A stretch of 32,240 nt of DNA from positions 1 to 32,240 of the forward strand of contig JBDIAO010000029.1 of the NCBI GenBank assembly GCA_039812375.1, given 5' to 3'. The stretch is from JAGOME01 sp039812375 (GTDB lineage: Bacteria > Actinomycetota > Actinomycetes > Actinomycetales > Dermatophilaceae). Below are positions 14,235 to 22,080 of this stretch, piece after piece. Numbering within the stretch: the stretch's first letter is position 1; each line of letters starts with the position of its first letter. A program made the position numbers and the translations under genes. The notes beneath the pieces were generated by a model. The model searched no databases and was not told the DNA's origin. It saw only the letters and a program-made list of their open reading frames with translations.

Positions 14235-16250
14235 ATGGCAGCGACGTACACATTGGGCGTTGACGTGGGGACGACCTGCGTCACCGCAGCGGTCGCCCGG
14301 CGGGCGCACGACGGGAGCGCCACGGTTGCCCACGTCCCGATCGGGCGCCGCAGCGACCACATGCCGGCGCTTGCGTTCGTGGCCGAGGACGGTGACGTGC
14401 ACTTCGGTGAGGTCGCTGCGCGACGTGGGCGCCTCGAGCCCGAGCGGCTCATCCGCGAGGCCCGGCGCAGCGTGGGGGATGACGTGCCGTTGCTCGTCGG
14501 TGGATACCAGATCCCCGCGGAGCAGTTGTTCGCGCGAACCGTGGCCTCGGTGGTCGAGGCCGTCACCGCACATGAGCAGGCTGCCCCAGCCGGCATCGGC
14601 GTCACCTATCCCGCCACGTGGGGACCGCATCGCCTCGGGCTCGTGCGATCAGCGCTTGCCAGCGTCGGGCTGGACAGCATCGAGCTCATCGCCGAACCAC
14701 AGGCGGCCGCGCACCAACTGGAGGCCGAGGATCCGTTCGACTCCGGGCAGGTCCTGGTCGTCTATGACCTCGGGGGAGCCACTTTCGAGTCGGCGGTGCT
14801 GCGCAAGGAGCCCGAGGGCACCTGGACGATCCTGGGGACAGCACAGGAGATCTGCGACCTCGGTGGCGCAGACTTCGACGACGTGGTCCTGCGGCACGTG
14901 CTTGCCTCGGCGGGGCTGGACGAACTCGACCAGGGGGTCGAGGACGTGCGTCGCGATCTGACCCAATTGCGGCGGGAGTGCATCGACGCCAAGGAAGCGC
15001 TATCCGTCGACCCGGACGTGACCATCCCGGTCATTGTCTCGGGAGGCCACACCACGGTGCGCCTCACTCGCTCCGAGTTCGAGGACATGATCGAGGAGGC
15101 GATCGACCGCACCTGCGACGTTCTCGACGACACGATGGACGGTGCCGGGGTCAGCGTGGAGGAGGTTGAGGCAATCCTGCTCACCGGGGGTGCCGCACGC
15201 ACACCCCGGGTGGCGCAACGCCTGTCCGAACTGTTCGACCGGCCCATCGAGGCCGATGTCGACCCCCAGACCGTGATCGCGTTGGGGGCGGCGCGCGCCG
15301 CCCTGGTACGGCTCGAGGAGTCTGCTGGTGCGCCTGCCGGCGCGCTCGCGCTCCGCGAGCCTGAGCCAACCGAGGTCGCCCGACCAGATGGTGACGGTGC
15401 GACCGCTGCTGATGATGGATCTGGGGACGTGCCGCACGGCGACTTGGCACTGGCTGCTGCTGTCGGCGCCTCGTCCGCGAGGCCAAAGTGGTCCTTGATG
15501 CGATCCATGGGAACGATGGCCGCAGTGGCTGCCGTCATGGTGGGAGGGTCCCTGAGTGTCTCGCTGACCGGGATGCTCCGCGATGTCGAGGACGACGAGA
15601 GGGTGAGCGCCCGGGGGGTGGCCGCGAGTGACCGGACCCTCACCGAGGCCCTGCGCGGCGGCGCAGCGGCACCGAGTTCGGATCCGTTCGGTCTGGCGTC
15701 GACCCTGGGTGGACCAGCCGGCGTGTCGGAGCAGGCCCTTGCCGCAGCACTCCCCGGGAGCGCATCTACGGCGCCGCTGTTGGCAGGTGCCAGCGCGGTG
15801 GGCGCGGCAACTCCGGTCAAGGCGAGCGCAACAGCCACCGGGACCACGACCACCACGACCAACACTTTGGCCGGGACCACGACGGTGGCTGCACCAGCGA
15901 CGACTCCGACGGTCAAGGCGAGCGCCACCGCAACCGGGACGACGACCACCAAGCCCTCGACCCCGGCGTCGACGCCGCCTCCTGCGCAGACGCAGGCGCC
16001 GTCCCCGGTGACTCAGAACCCCACGACCCAGGCGCCGCCGCCGGTGACCCAGAACCCCACGACCCAGGCACCGCCGCCCGTGACCCAGAACCCCACGACC
16101 GAGGCGCCGCCACCGGTGACGGAGGCGCCGCCAGCTGAGCAACCCGCTCCGCCAGCTGAGCAACCCGCTCCGCCCCCGCAGTCCGAAGCCCCCGCCCCGG
16201 CGTCCGCGAGCACACCGACACCGGAGTTGGCACCTGAGCTCACGCCGTGA
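14235..16250 (+). CDS. Hsp70-like membrane ATPase with Pro/Thr-rich tail
   Basis: 671 residues. Residues 1-365 resemble the Hsp70/actin ATPase fold: phosphate-1 loop LGVDVGTTCVTAAV, a YPATWGPHR segment, phosphate-2 loop YDLGGATFE (177-185; DnaK has DLGGGTFD) and adenosine loop ILLTGGAARTP (314-324). The substrate-binding domain of true Hsp70 chaperones is absent. Instead there is an acidic linker, one membrane helix (about 423-445) and a C-terminal 225 residues rich in Thr, Ala and Pro with 12-residue repeats. The tail is expected outside the membrane, so this looks like a membrane sensor or anchor instead of a general chaperone (inferred). It overlaps the LuxR-type gene by 4 bp (GTGA), so the two are probably translated together. 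Start ATG 14235 has a GAGGGGA site. Confidence 0.88.
   Translation: MAATYTLGVDVGTTCVTAAVARRAHDGSATVAHVPIGRRSDHMPALAFVAEDGDVHFGEVAARRGRLEPERLIREARRSVGDDVPLLVGGYQIPAEQLFARTVASVVEAVTAHEQAAPAGIGVTYPATWGPHRLGLVRSALASVGLDSIELIAEPQAAAHQLEAEDPFDSGQVLVVYDLGGATFESAVLRKEPEGTWTILGTAQEICDLGGADFDDVVLRHVLASAGLDELDQGVEDVRRDLTQLRRECIDAKEALSVDPDVTIPVIVSGGHTTVRLTRSEFEDMIEEAIDRTCDVLDDTMDGAGVSVEEVEAILLTGGAARTPRVAQRLSELFDRPIEADVDPQTVIALGAARAALVRLEESAGAPAGALALREPEPTEVARPDGDGATAADDGSGDVPHGDLALAAAVGASSARPKWSLMRSMGTMAAVAAVMVGGSLSVSLTGMLRDVEDDERVSARGVAASDRTLTEALRGGAAAPSSDPFGLASTLGGPAGVSEQALAAALPGSASTAPLLAGASAVGAATPVKASATATGTTTTTTNTLAGTTTVAAPATTPTVKASATATGTTTTKPSTPASTPPPAQTQAPSPVTQNPTTQAPPPVTQNPTTQAPPPVTQNPTTEAPPPVTEAPPAEQPAPPAEQPAPPPQSEAPAPASASTPTPELAPELTP
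16005..16112 (+). repeat. 36-bp tandem repeat (three copies) in the Hsp70-like tail
   Basis: Three in-frame copies (16005-16040, 16041-16076, 16077-16112) encode PVTQNPTTQAPP with minor changes. They are followed by a degenerate copy and two 18-bp copies encoding PPAEQPA. Copy number may vary between strains. Confidence 0.9.
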
Positions 16251-19015
16251 CCACCTCGGCTCCCGCCGTGGCTGAGATCTGCCTCGACTGGGAAGAGGCG
16301 TCGTCGTGGCCGTTCCTGGGCGCACGACGGGCGCGGCGGGATATTGGCGCGGTAGCGAGCACCACCACGCCGTTGCGCGCGTCTATCGTCGGCACTGCCG
16401 GCTCGGGGAAGACCCTCTTGCTGCGTCAGCTGGAGGAGCGTCTGCGCCGCTGTGCAACGCCGGTCACCGTGTTCGATGCGGGCACAGACGTCCGGAGCGT
16501 CTCGCGCGAGGATGTGCTCGTCGTTGACGATCTCCACCTGCTGGACTTAGCGCACATCGACGCGCTGAGCGCCCGCGCCGCAGATCCGGACGCCCCCATG
16601 GTCGTCGCGAGCCGACCGTGGCCGCAGACCGAGGAGACCGCGGGCCTCCTGCGCGCCCTGGGGCGGGGTGCGTCCCCGATCCTCCTGGGCCAGGTGTCCC
16701 GATCGGACGTTCTGTCGCATCTCGAGGAGAGCGGACTGGTGATCCCGCGCGAATGCGTTGACCAGTTGCTCACCATGACCAGCGGGACGGCGTGGCTGAT
16801 GTCTCTCGCGCTCGCTGCCCACGACGAACGCGACTGTGTCGACGATCCCACCCATGCCGCCGTGGGTCGACTCCTCGGCGAGCAGGTGATGCACCGGCTC
16901 AGCACGGTGAGCGACTCGCTGCGGCGGATGATCGAGACAGTCAGTTGCGGCCCTCCCGACCACGGCTTAGCCGAGGACCTCACTGGGCCCACCGATGAGC
17001 TCGCCGCCCGGGGATATGCCGAGGGCTTGTTGCGGCTCAACGGGAATCCTCCCCCTGTGGTGCGGGTCGCCGTGTGCCGGTCCCTGCCCACTCGTCGCAT
17101 CGTCGAGATGGCCGTCAGCTCGCTCGACGGGCTCGCGCAGTCAGCAGCAGAGGGTGACGAGGACTTGCGGACCTGGCTCGGCGGGATCAAAGACTCCCGT
17201 CTCAGCGCCGCGCTCACTGCCCGTGCTGATGAGATCGTCGACAGCGATCCGCTCCGGGCTGGTGAGCTGTATCGTGCGGCGCTGTCCTGTGAGGGGGGCG
17301 CGGTCCAGTCCACAGTGCGTCAGGCCCTGGCTGCTTGGGGTGCCGGTGACCTCGATGCTGTAGCCGGGTTCGTCGACACCGTGCTCGGTGCAAGGGACGG
17401 TGGCGCGCAGGCGGGCCTCTCAGATGCTGTCCACACCGCCGCATCTGTGTGGGCCGCTCGCGGGATGATGGCCACCGGGAGCGATATCTATGCTGCCGTG
17501 CCGGCGTGCGGGAGGGCATCGGCGGTGCGAGCGGCGCTCACCCACGTGGGGGTCGGACGTGTTGACCGGTGGGTCGGGTCCACCGCAGGCGTTGGCGCGG
17601 GCGAGGCGGCAGCGGGCGTTGGCGTGGGCGAGGCTGCGGCGGACCTGGGCGGAATGCGGCGCCCCACTGTGCCATCGACCCTCGGAATCGCCGTCGAACG
17701 GCTCGGCAGCGGGCTGAGAAGCTCGCTCACTCAGGAGCCCCCCGCGTCTACCCTCACCGACCTGGTCAGGGCATCGGAGCTCTACACCTCATCTCACGCG
17801 ACCGATCCACTTCCCGAGTTGCCGGCGGTGATTGCGGCCATCGTGGCCATCGGGGCTGGTGACCTGTCAACTGCGTGGAACGTCATGGAGGCCGCGGTCA
17901 CGGGCCGTCAGGGCGGCACGTGGGCACGTGGCCACCTGTTGCTCTGGTTCTCCTGGGTGGCCCTCCAGAAGGGTCGCCCTGTGGAGGCACGCCGTGCGCT
18001 GGCGCAGGCTGAGGAGCTCTCTCGGCCCCTGTCTCCTCGGGACGAGATGCTCCACCAGGCGGTGGTCGTCACCCTCGCCCGTCGTTATGGCGACCTGCCG
18101 GCCGTGGAGGCAGCGTGGGTCAGGGCGCAGGAGAGGGTTCGACACATCGAGGCGGATCTGTACCTGCTTCTCCCGATCAGCTCGTTGATCGACGCTGCTG
18201 CTCGTGTAGGCGATGGCACCACCCTCGCGCCGCACCTGACCAGAGGGCTCGACATCCTCGGTCAGCTCGGTGAGCCACCGCTGTGGAGTCCACACCTGAG
18301 GTGGGCCGGAATCCAACAGGGCATTCTTCTCAACCAGCCTACGATGCTCGGTCCGCATGCCAGAGCGCTCGTCGCGGCGGCGCCGCACAGCCATGTCGCC
18401 CAGACAATGGCGGAGGTGGGACAGACGTGGGTGTCAGTCCTGGGTGGGAAGGTCGACCCGGAGGGTGTCGAGGATGCCGCCCGTGCTCTCGGCCTGGTCG
18501 GGCTGGCGTGGGACGGCGCCCGGATCGCCAGCCACGGGGCCAGCCGCACGCAGGATCGCAAGGCTGCAGCCCGATTGTTGGCGTGTGCGCGAGAACTGCA
18601 GCCACAAGATGTCTCGCAGCGGGCTGTCCCGGCAACCGACCCAACTCAGAGATCCGGGGGGTCGGCACCGTCCGATGCCCCAGGGACATCGACTGCGCCC
18701 CTGATGCAGGTGCACCTCAGTGCCCGCGAACTCGACGTTGCGCATCTGGTTCTGCAGGGTAAGACGTATGTCGAGATCGGGCAGACCATCTTCATCTCAC
18801 CCCGGACCGTCGAGCACCACGTCGCGCGGATCAGGCGTCGACTGGGTGCGACGTCTCGCTCCGACCTGATCGCCAGGCTCCGCCCAGTGGTCGAATCCGC
18901 GCCGACGACCCCCTCCCGACACTCCGCTAGGAGTGCGCCCCATCCCGAATCACCCACCCGTCCCCCCGTGGTAGCGGGACAACCCCCGATGGCGCGACCC
19001 CACCCGCACCCCTAG
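16247..19015 (+). CDS. Large ATPase LuxR-family transcriptional regulator
   Basis: 922 residues. N-terminal P-loop ATPase: Walker A GTAGSGKT (49-56) and Walker B LVVDDLHLLD (91-100), then a sensor-like VVASRPWPQTEE. A long helical middle (about 290-790) has the feel of TPR-like repeats seen in MalT/LAL-type regulators. The C-terminus (about 822-882) is a LuxR helix-turn-helix: LSARELDVAHLVLQGKTYVE, then IFISPRTVEHHVARIRRRLG. Such proteins use ATP-dependent assembly to activate transcription; the inducer is unknown. GTG 16247 overlaps the Hsp70-like gene by 4 bp. The likely targets are the module genes on both sides. Residues 450-470 contain a short GVGAGEAAAGVGVGEAAA repeat. The final 40 residues are a Pro/Arg-rich tail. 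Confidence 0.9.
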   Translation: MTTSAPAVAEICLDWEEASSWPFLGARRARRDIGAVASTTTPLRASIVGTAGSGKTLLLRQLEERLRRCATPVTVFDAGTDVRSVSREDVLVVDDLHLLDLAHIDALSARAADPDAPMVVASRPWPQTEETAGLLRALGRGASPILLGQVSRSDVLSHLEESGLVIPRECVDQLLTMTSGTAWLMSLALAAHDERDCVDDPTHAAVGRLLGEQVMHRLSTVSDSLRRMIETVSCGPPDHGLAEDLTGPTDELAARGYAEGLLRLNGNPPPVVRVAVCRSLPTRRIVEMAVSSLDGLAQSAAEGDEDLRTWLGGIKDSRLSAALTARADEIVDSDPLRAGELYRAALSCEGGAVQSTVRQALAAWGAGDLDAVAGFVDTVLGARDGGAQAGLSDAVHTAASVWAARGMMATGSDIYAAVPACGRASAVRAALTHVGVGRVDRWVGSTAGVGAGEAAAGVGVGEAAADLGGMRRPTVPSTLGIAVERLGSGLRSSLTQEPPASTLTDLVRASELYTSSHATDPLPELPAVIAAIVAIGAGDLSTAWNVMEAAVTGRQGGTWARGHLLLWFSWVALQKGRPVEARRALAQAEELSRPLSPRDEMLHQAVVVTLARRYGDLPAVEAAWVRAQERVRHIEADLYLLLPISSLIDAAARVGDGTTLAPHLTRGLDILGQLGEPPLWSPHLRWAGIQQGILLNQPTMLGPHARALVAAAPHSHVAQTMAEVGQTWVSVLGGKVDPEGVEDAARALGLVGLAWDGARIASHGASRTQDRKAAARLLACARELQPQDVSQRAVPATDPTQRSGGSAPSDAPGTSTAPLMQVHLSARELDVAHLVLQGKTYVEIGQTIFISPRTVEHHVARIRRRLGATSRSDLIARLRPVVESAPTTPSRHSARSAPHPESPTRPPVVAGQPPMARPHPHP

Positions 19016-19031
19016 CGTTGATCCTCAACGC
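19015..19031 (+). promoter_or_regulatory. Inverted repeat before the IniB-like gene
   Basis: GCGTTGA-TCC-TCAACGC is a perfect 7-bp inverted repeat starting at the last base of the LuxR-type gene. A C-rich pair ACCCC...ACCCCTA lies directly before it (18997-19014). It may be an operator, or a hairpin that sets the expression ratio between the regulator and the abundant repeat protein downstream. Confidence 0.4.
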
Positions 19032-19055
19032 ACCGACAGCACAGGAGACCCCGAC

Positions 19056-19853
19056 ATGAGCACCCCTCTGGCAACGATTGCGGATGCATTGATCGAGTTC
19101 ATCCTCAGCCTGTTGCGGGATCCAGCCGCAGCAGCGGCGTTCAGCGCGGATCCCGAGCGGGTCTTGGCCAGCAAGGGACTGAGCAACGTCTGCGTCGATG
19201 ATGTCCGGTCCGTCCTCCCGGTGGTCGTCGACCACCCCGCCGTCTCGCCGCGTCCATCGGCTCCCTCGGTGACGCCCCCGACAACCCACCCGGTGACCCC
19301 GCCGGTTGGGCCGCCGGTGGGGCCACACCCTGAACTACCACCGGTGATCAAGGAGATCACGAACGTTGCGAACAACTTCACCATCGACAACCGCACCACA
19401 ATCGTCGACCAGTCGGTGAACCAGAACATCTGGGCGCAAGGTGACGTCACTCAATACTTCGACCAGAAGGCGGTGATGGCCGTTGGTGACGGGTCGATTG
19501 CTGCCGGCAACAACCTCCTTGTCGACAACTCACAGACCAACGTCACTACCGGCGACATCTCAATCGGTAACACCCAGACGACCACTGAGATCAGCGGCTC
19601 GTTCAACGATTCGTCCACCAACGTTGCCGTGACGGCAACCGCCCAGGACTCTTTCAACGACTCCTCGACCCATCTGGCAGCCAGTGCTGACATCGACAAC
19701 TCGTTCACCACCCAGACTGACGTGTCGACGACCATCGTCGACACGTCACCGGTGACCGTCGACGCCCTGGCCGGAGCTGACACCTCCACCGCATACATAG
19801 CGCCTCACGAGGTCGACTACCCAGCCCCGCCGCTGGAGTTGGACGAGCACTGA
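19056..19853 (+). CDS. IniB-like N-terminal domain protein with Asn/Asp/Ser repeats
   Basis: 265 residues. Residues 1-60 match the IniB N-terminal domain style: TIADALIEFILSLLRDPAAA, then FSADPERVLASKGLSNV. A Pro/Thr linker follows (60-105), then a repeat region with NNFTIDNRTTIVDQSVNQ, VGDGSIAAGNN, GDISIGNTQTTTEISGSFND and DSFNDSSTH. Alternating hydrophobic residues with Asn/Asp/Ser turns suggest beta-solenoid or fibre-like folding (inferred). There is no signal peptide or membrane helix. Mycobacterial iniB belongs to the isoniazid-inducible iniBAC operon with dynamin genes, and this window has dynamin genes next door in the convergent unit. The repeat region is shared with the protein at 24159-25889. 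Start ATG 19056 has a clear AGGAG site. Confidence 0.85.
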   Translation: MSTPLATIADALIEFILSLLRDPAAAAAFSADPERVLASKGLSNVCVDDVRSVLPVVVDHPAVSPRPSAPSVTPPTTHPVTPPVGPPVGPHPELPPVIKEITNVANNFTIDNRTTIVDQSVNQNIWAQGDVTQYFDQKAVMAVGDGSIAAGNNLLVDNSQTNVTTGDISIGNTQTTTEISGSFNDSSTNVAVTATAQDSFNDSSTHLAASADIDNSFTTQTDVSTTIVDTSPVTVDALAGADTSTAYIAPHEVDYPAPPLELDEH

Positions 19854-19887
19854 GACACGAGCTTCGAGACACTTCGTTACTGCACGC

Positions 19888-20628
19888 ATGAGCGCCGACA
19901 ACGACGACGGATCCGCGCCTTCGTCCCCACCCGCACGAACGCGCTCATCTCGGGCTCGGTCGCGCGAGCTTGGGGACGGCACTCCTCAGCAGGGATCCCC
20001 TCAGCCGCGGTCCGAGGTGTCGCATCCGAACCCGTGGACGTCGCCAGTCGAGCCAGCCCCTAGGCTGGACCCGCCGGGGCGTCCCACGGTGTCCAGCCGC
20101 AACCTGCCACCGGTGCTGGCCAAGCAACCCCCGCCCCTGCCGGTGCGACTCAGCCAGCTTCTGTGGGCACTCAGTTTCGCTGCGGGGATCATCGCCACCG
20201 TCTATCTCGTCATCATCCGCCCAGAGCAACTGCCGCTGATCGAGGACACGATCCGCGGTGTCAACCAGGCACGCAAGGACGCAACCTACGCATCGGCGGC
20301 GAATATCGTCTTCTGGTCGGTGTTCGCCGTGGTTGTCGGACTGCTCTTCTTCCAGATCGTGCTGCTCGTGTCCTTCATGAACCGGCGAGAAGGCATCCGG
20401 TGGTGGCAGTTGGGTACCCTCATCGCCCAGGGCGTGCTGTATCCGGTCGGGCTGGAACTCGTGGCACGCGGGGAGAACGGCTCGATGCTGCGGCTGCTAC
20501 TCCTCACCCAGTGTGGCCTCGCGCTGCTCGCGCTCCTGCTCAGCACCCTCCCGGTTGCTCTGGCCTGGACCGCTCGGCAATACGACATCCGGCGAGGTCC
20601 CGCCGGTCCCGGCGCCACCGACTTGTGA
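19888..20628 (+). CDS. Four-helix membrane protein of the ini-like module
   Basis: 246 residues. The first 85 are a basic, Ser/Pro-rich, probably disordered region. Four membrane helices follow (about 89-110, 138-163, 173-193 and 201-226), with a short Arg-rich cytoplasmic end. No known family is recognised. It begins 34 bp after the IniB-like gene and is probably cotranscribed. Its last 132 bp overlap, on the opposite strand, the end of the IniC-like dynamin gene. Because the fourth helix lies within the overlap, the plus-strand frame is the one under clear protein constraint there. It could anchor the repeat proteins or dynamins at the membrane, which is a guess from context. Confidence 0.75.
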   Translation: MSADNDDGSAPSSPPARTRSSRARSRELGDGTPQQGSPQPRSEVSHPNPWTSPVEPAPRLDPPGRPTVSSRNLPPVLAKQPPPLPVRLSQLLWALSFAAGIIATVYLVIIRPEQLPLIEDTIRGVNQARKDATYASAANIVFWSVFAVVVGLLFFQIVLLVSFMNRREGIRWWQLGTLIAQGVLYPVGLELVARGENGSMLRLLLLTQCGLALLALLLSTLPVALAWTARQYDIRRGPAGPGATDL

Positions 20629-22080
20629 GGCGACCTCCTCGAGGCTGCGGATCACCGCACGACACACCTCGATGGCTGGGCGTTCAGTTAGTGGTGCGTG
20701 GATCCTGGCACGCCAGTGCTCCAGTTCGCTCACCACCTGTGTCTGCATCTGAGCGATCTCGGCGTCGTTCGGCAGGCCGAGGCGGGTGGCTGCCGCGGTC
20801 CCGTCCCCACCGGCGATCCGTACTGCGGCGGTGGCGTCATCAGCGGGCAGGGGCAGTCCGGTGACCCGAGCCTGGGAGAGCAGTGACAGCTCGCGAAGAC
20901 TGTGGTTGGTCGCCTGAATCCGCTCTATTCCGGCGAGGATGCGGCCGGTGCCGGGCTGGGGCGTCTCGCGCAAGAGCCGCGTCAGGCCGTCGAGGATGCC
21001 GCGTACTTTGAGCGTCGCGGCCCGCGCGCCGAAGTGGACGTCGATGAAGTCCCGCAGTTCGTTCAAGCCGCTCTGCTGCACCATTCGCTCCGCGAGAACC
21101 GAGGAGTCTGCCACGCCAGCCCTGATCAACGACGTGGCCAGTCGCACGCCGAAGATACCGAACCGTGCGAGCAGCTGCACTCTGACGTGTTCGCTGAGCG
21201 TGACCCCCTCTGCAGGCCGGACGAAGCGGTCAGCGGACAACAAGAGTCGGTCCCGGACGGCGCGGTCGACGGTGGCCAGATTGCGGAAGGCAACGAATTC
21301 GCTTTCACGCAGCGTGCGCGCACCCTCCGCGAGCAGGCCAGCGACGGGTATGACGCCCAACGCCAGGGAGGCCAACTCGCCGTCGGTCTCATATCGATGA
21401 GCCACCTTGTGCGCTGAGAGGAGTGAGTCGATTCGTCCTGAACCGACCTCGTCAGCGCGTGAGAGAACAGCCACGGCGTTGACCGTCCGGGACGCCCCAG
21501 CAGCGGTGTCGTGGAAGGCCTCGAGGAACCCGACGTCGGATGGGTGCAGATGCCGCATCAGATAGACGATCGCGTCGGCTGAGGACGGAGCGTCGCCAGG
21601 TGTCAGGAAGGTGGTGGAGCGGGCGGAGACGTCCTGGGACAGGGACGCGATCCCCGGGGTGTCGATGAGAATGGCGGACTTCAGTGCGCGGGACGGCCAG
21701 CCGATGTCGATCCGGTCGACCTCATCGGCCGACAGGGCCCCCAGGTCCAGGACGAGTTGGCCATCTGAGCGTCGCACCGGCAGGCGCTTGGGCGGCCCCT
21801 CATGGGGATGCAGGGTGATCGAGGGCGTATCGGCATAGCGGTACCACGCGACGACCCGGGTGCACTCCCCGGCATCGGTGGGTGCGATGCACTCGCCGAG
21901 CATCGCGTTGAGCAGGGTCGACTTGCCCGCCTTGACGATGCCGGCAATCGCCAGTCGCAGCGGCTCCCGGAGGCGCCGGTCCAACTCGGCGAGGACGGTC
22001 ATGGCCGCTGCGTCCCCGGCATACACCTCCTGGGCCTCGCGAACGAGAGCCCCGGCGTCGAGGCGGGTGTCGGGCCTCAC
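20497..22080 (-). CDS. Dynamin-like GTPase, IniC-like
   Basis: 527 residues. N-terminal GTPase domain: P-loop GIVKAGKST (47-55), a conserved Thr74 in GECTRVVAW as switch I, DTPG (140-143) and SRAD (207-210) in the position of the base-recognition motif. The remainder is largely helical, as in bacterial dynamin-like proteins. It is shorter than the partner upstream and has no obvious membrane helix, matching the IniC arrangement. Bacterial dynamins bind and remodel membranes; IniA in mycobacteria is a membrane fission enzyme, and IniC is its operon partner. GTG 22080 overlaps the stop of the IniA-like gene by 4 bp (GTGA). The last 35 or so residues are a charged, low-complexity tail within the 132-bp antisense overlap with the membrane-protein gene. 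Confidence 0.85.
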   Translation of the reverse strand: MRPDTRLDAGALVREAQEVYAGDAAAMTVLAELDRRLREPLRLAIAGIVKAGKSTLLNAMLGECIAPTDAGECTRVVAWYRYADTPSITLHPHEGPPKRLPVRRSDGQLVLDLGALSADEVDRIDIGWPSRALKSAILIDTPGIASLSQDVSARSTTFLTPGDAPSSADAIVYLMRHLHPSDVGFLEAFHDTAAGASRTVNAVAVLSRADEVGSGRIDSLLSAHKVAHRYETDGELASLALGVIPVAGLLAEGARTLRESEFVAFRNLATVDRAVRDRLLLSADRFVRPAEGVTLSEHVRVQLLARFGIFGVRLATSLIRAGVADSSVLAERMVQQSGLNELRDFIDVHFGARAATLKVRGILDGLTRLLRETPQPGTGRILAGIERIQATNHSLRELSLLSQARVTGLPLPADDATAAVRIAGGDGTAAATRLGLPNDAEIAQMQTQVVSELEHWRARIHAPLTERPAIEVCRAVIRSLEEVASQVGGAGTGGTSPDVVLPSGPGQSNREGAEQEREQREATLGEE

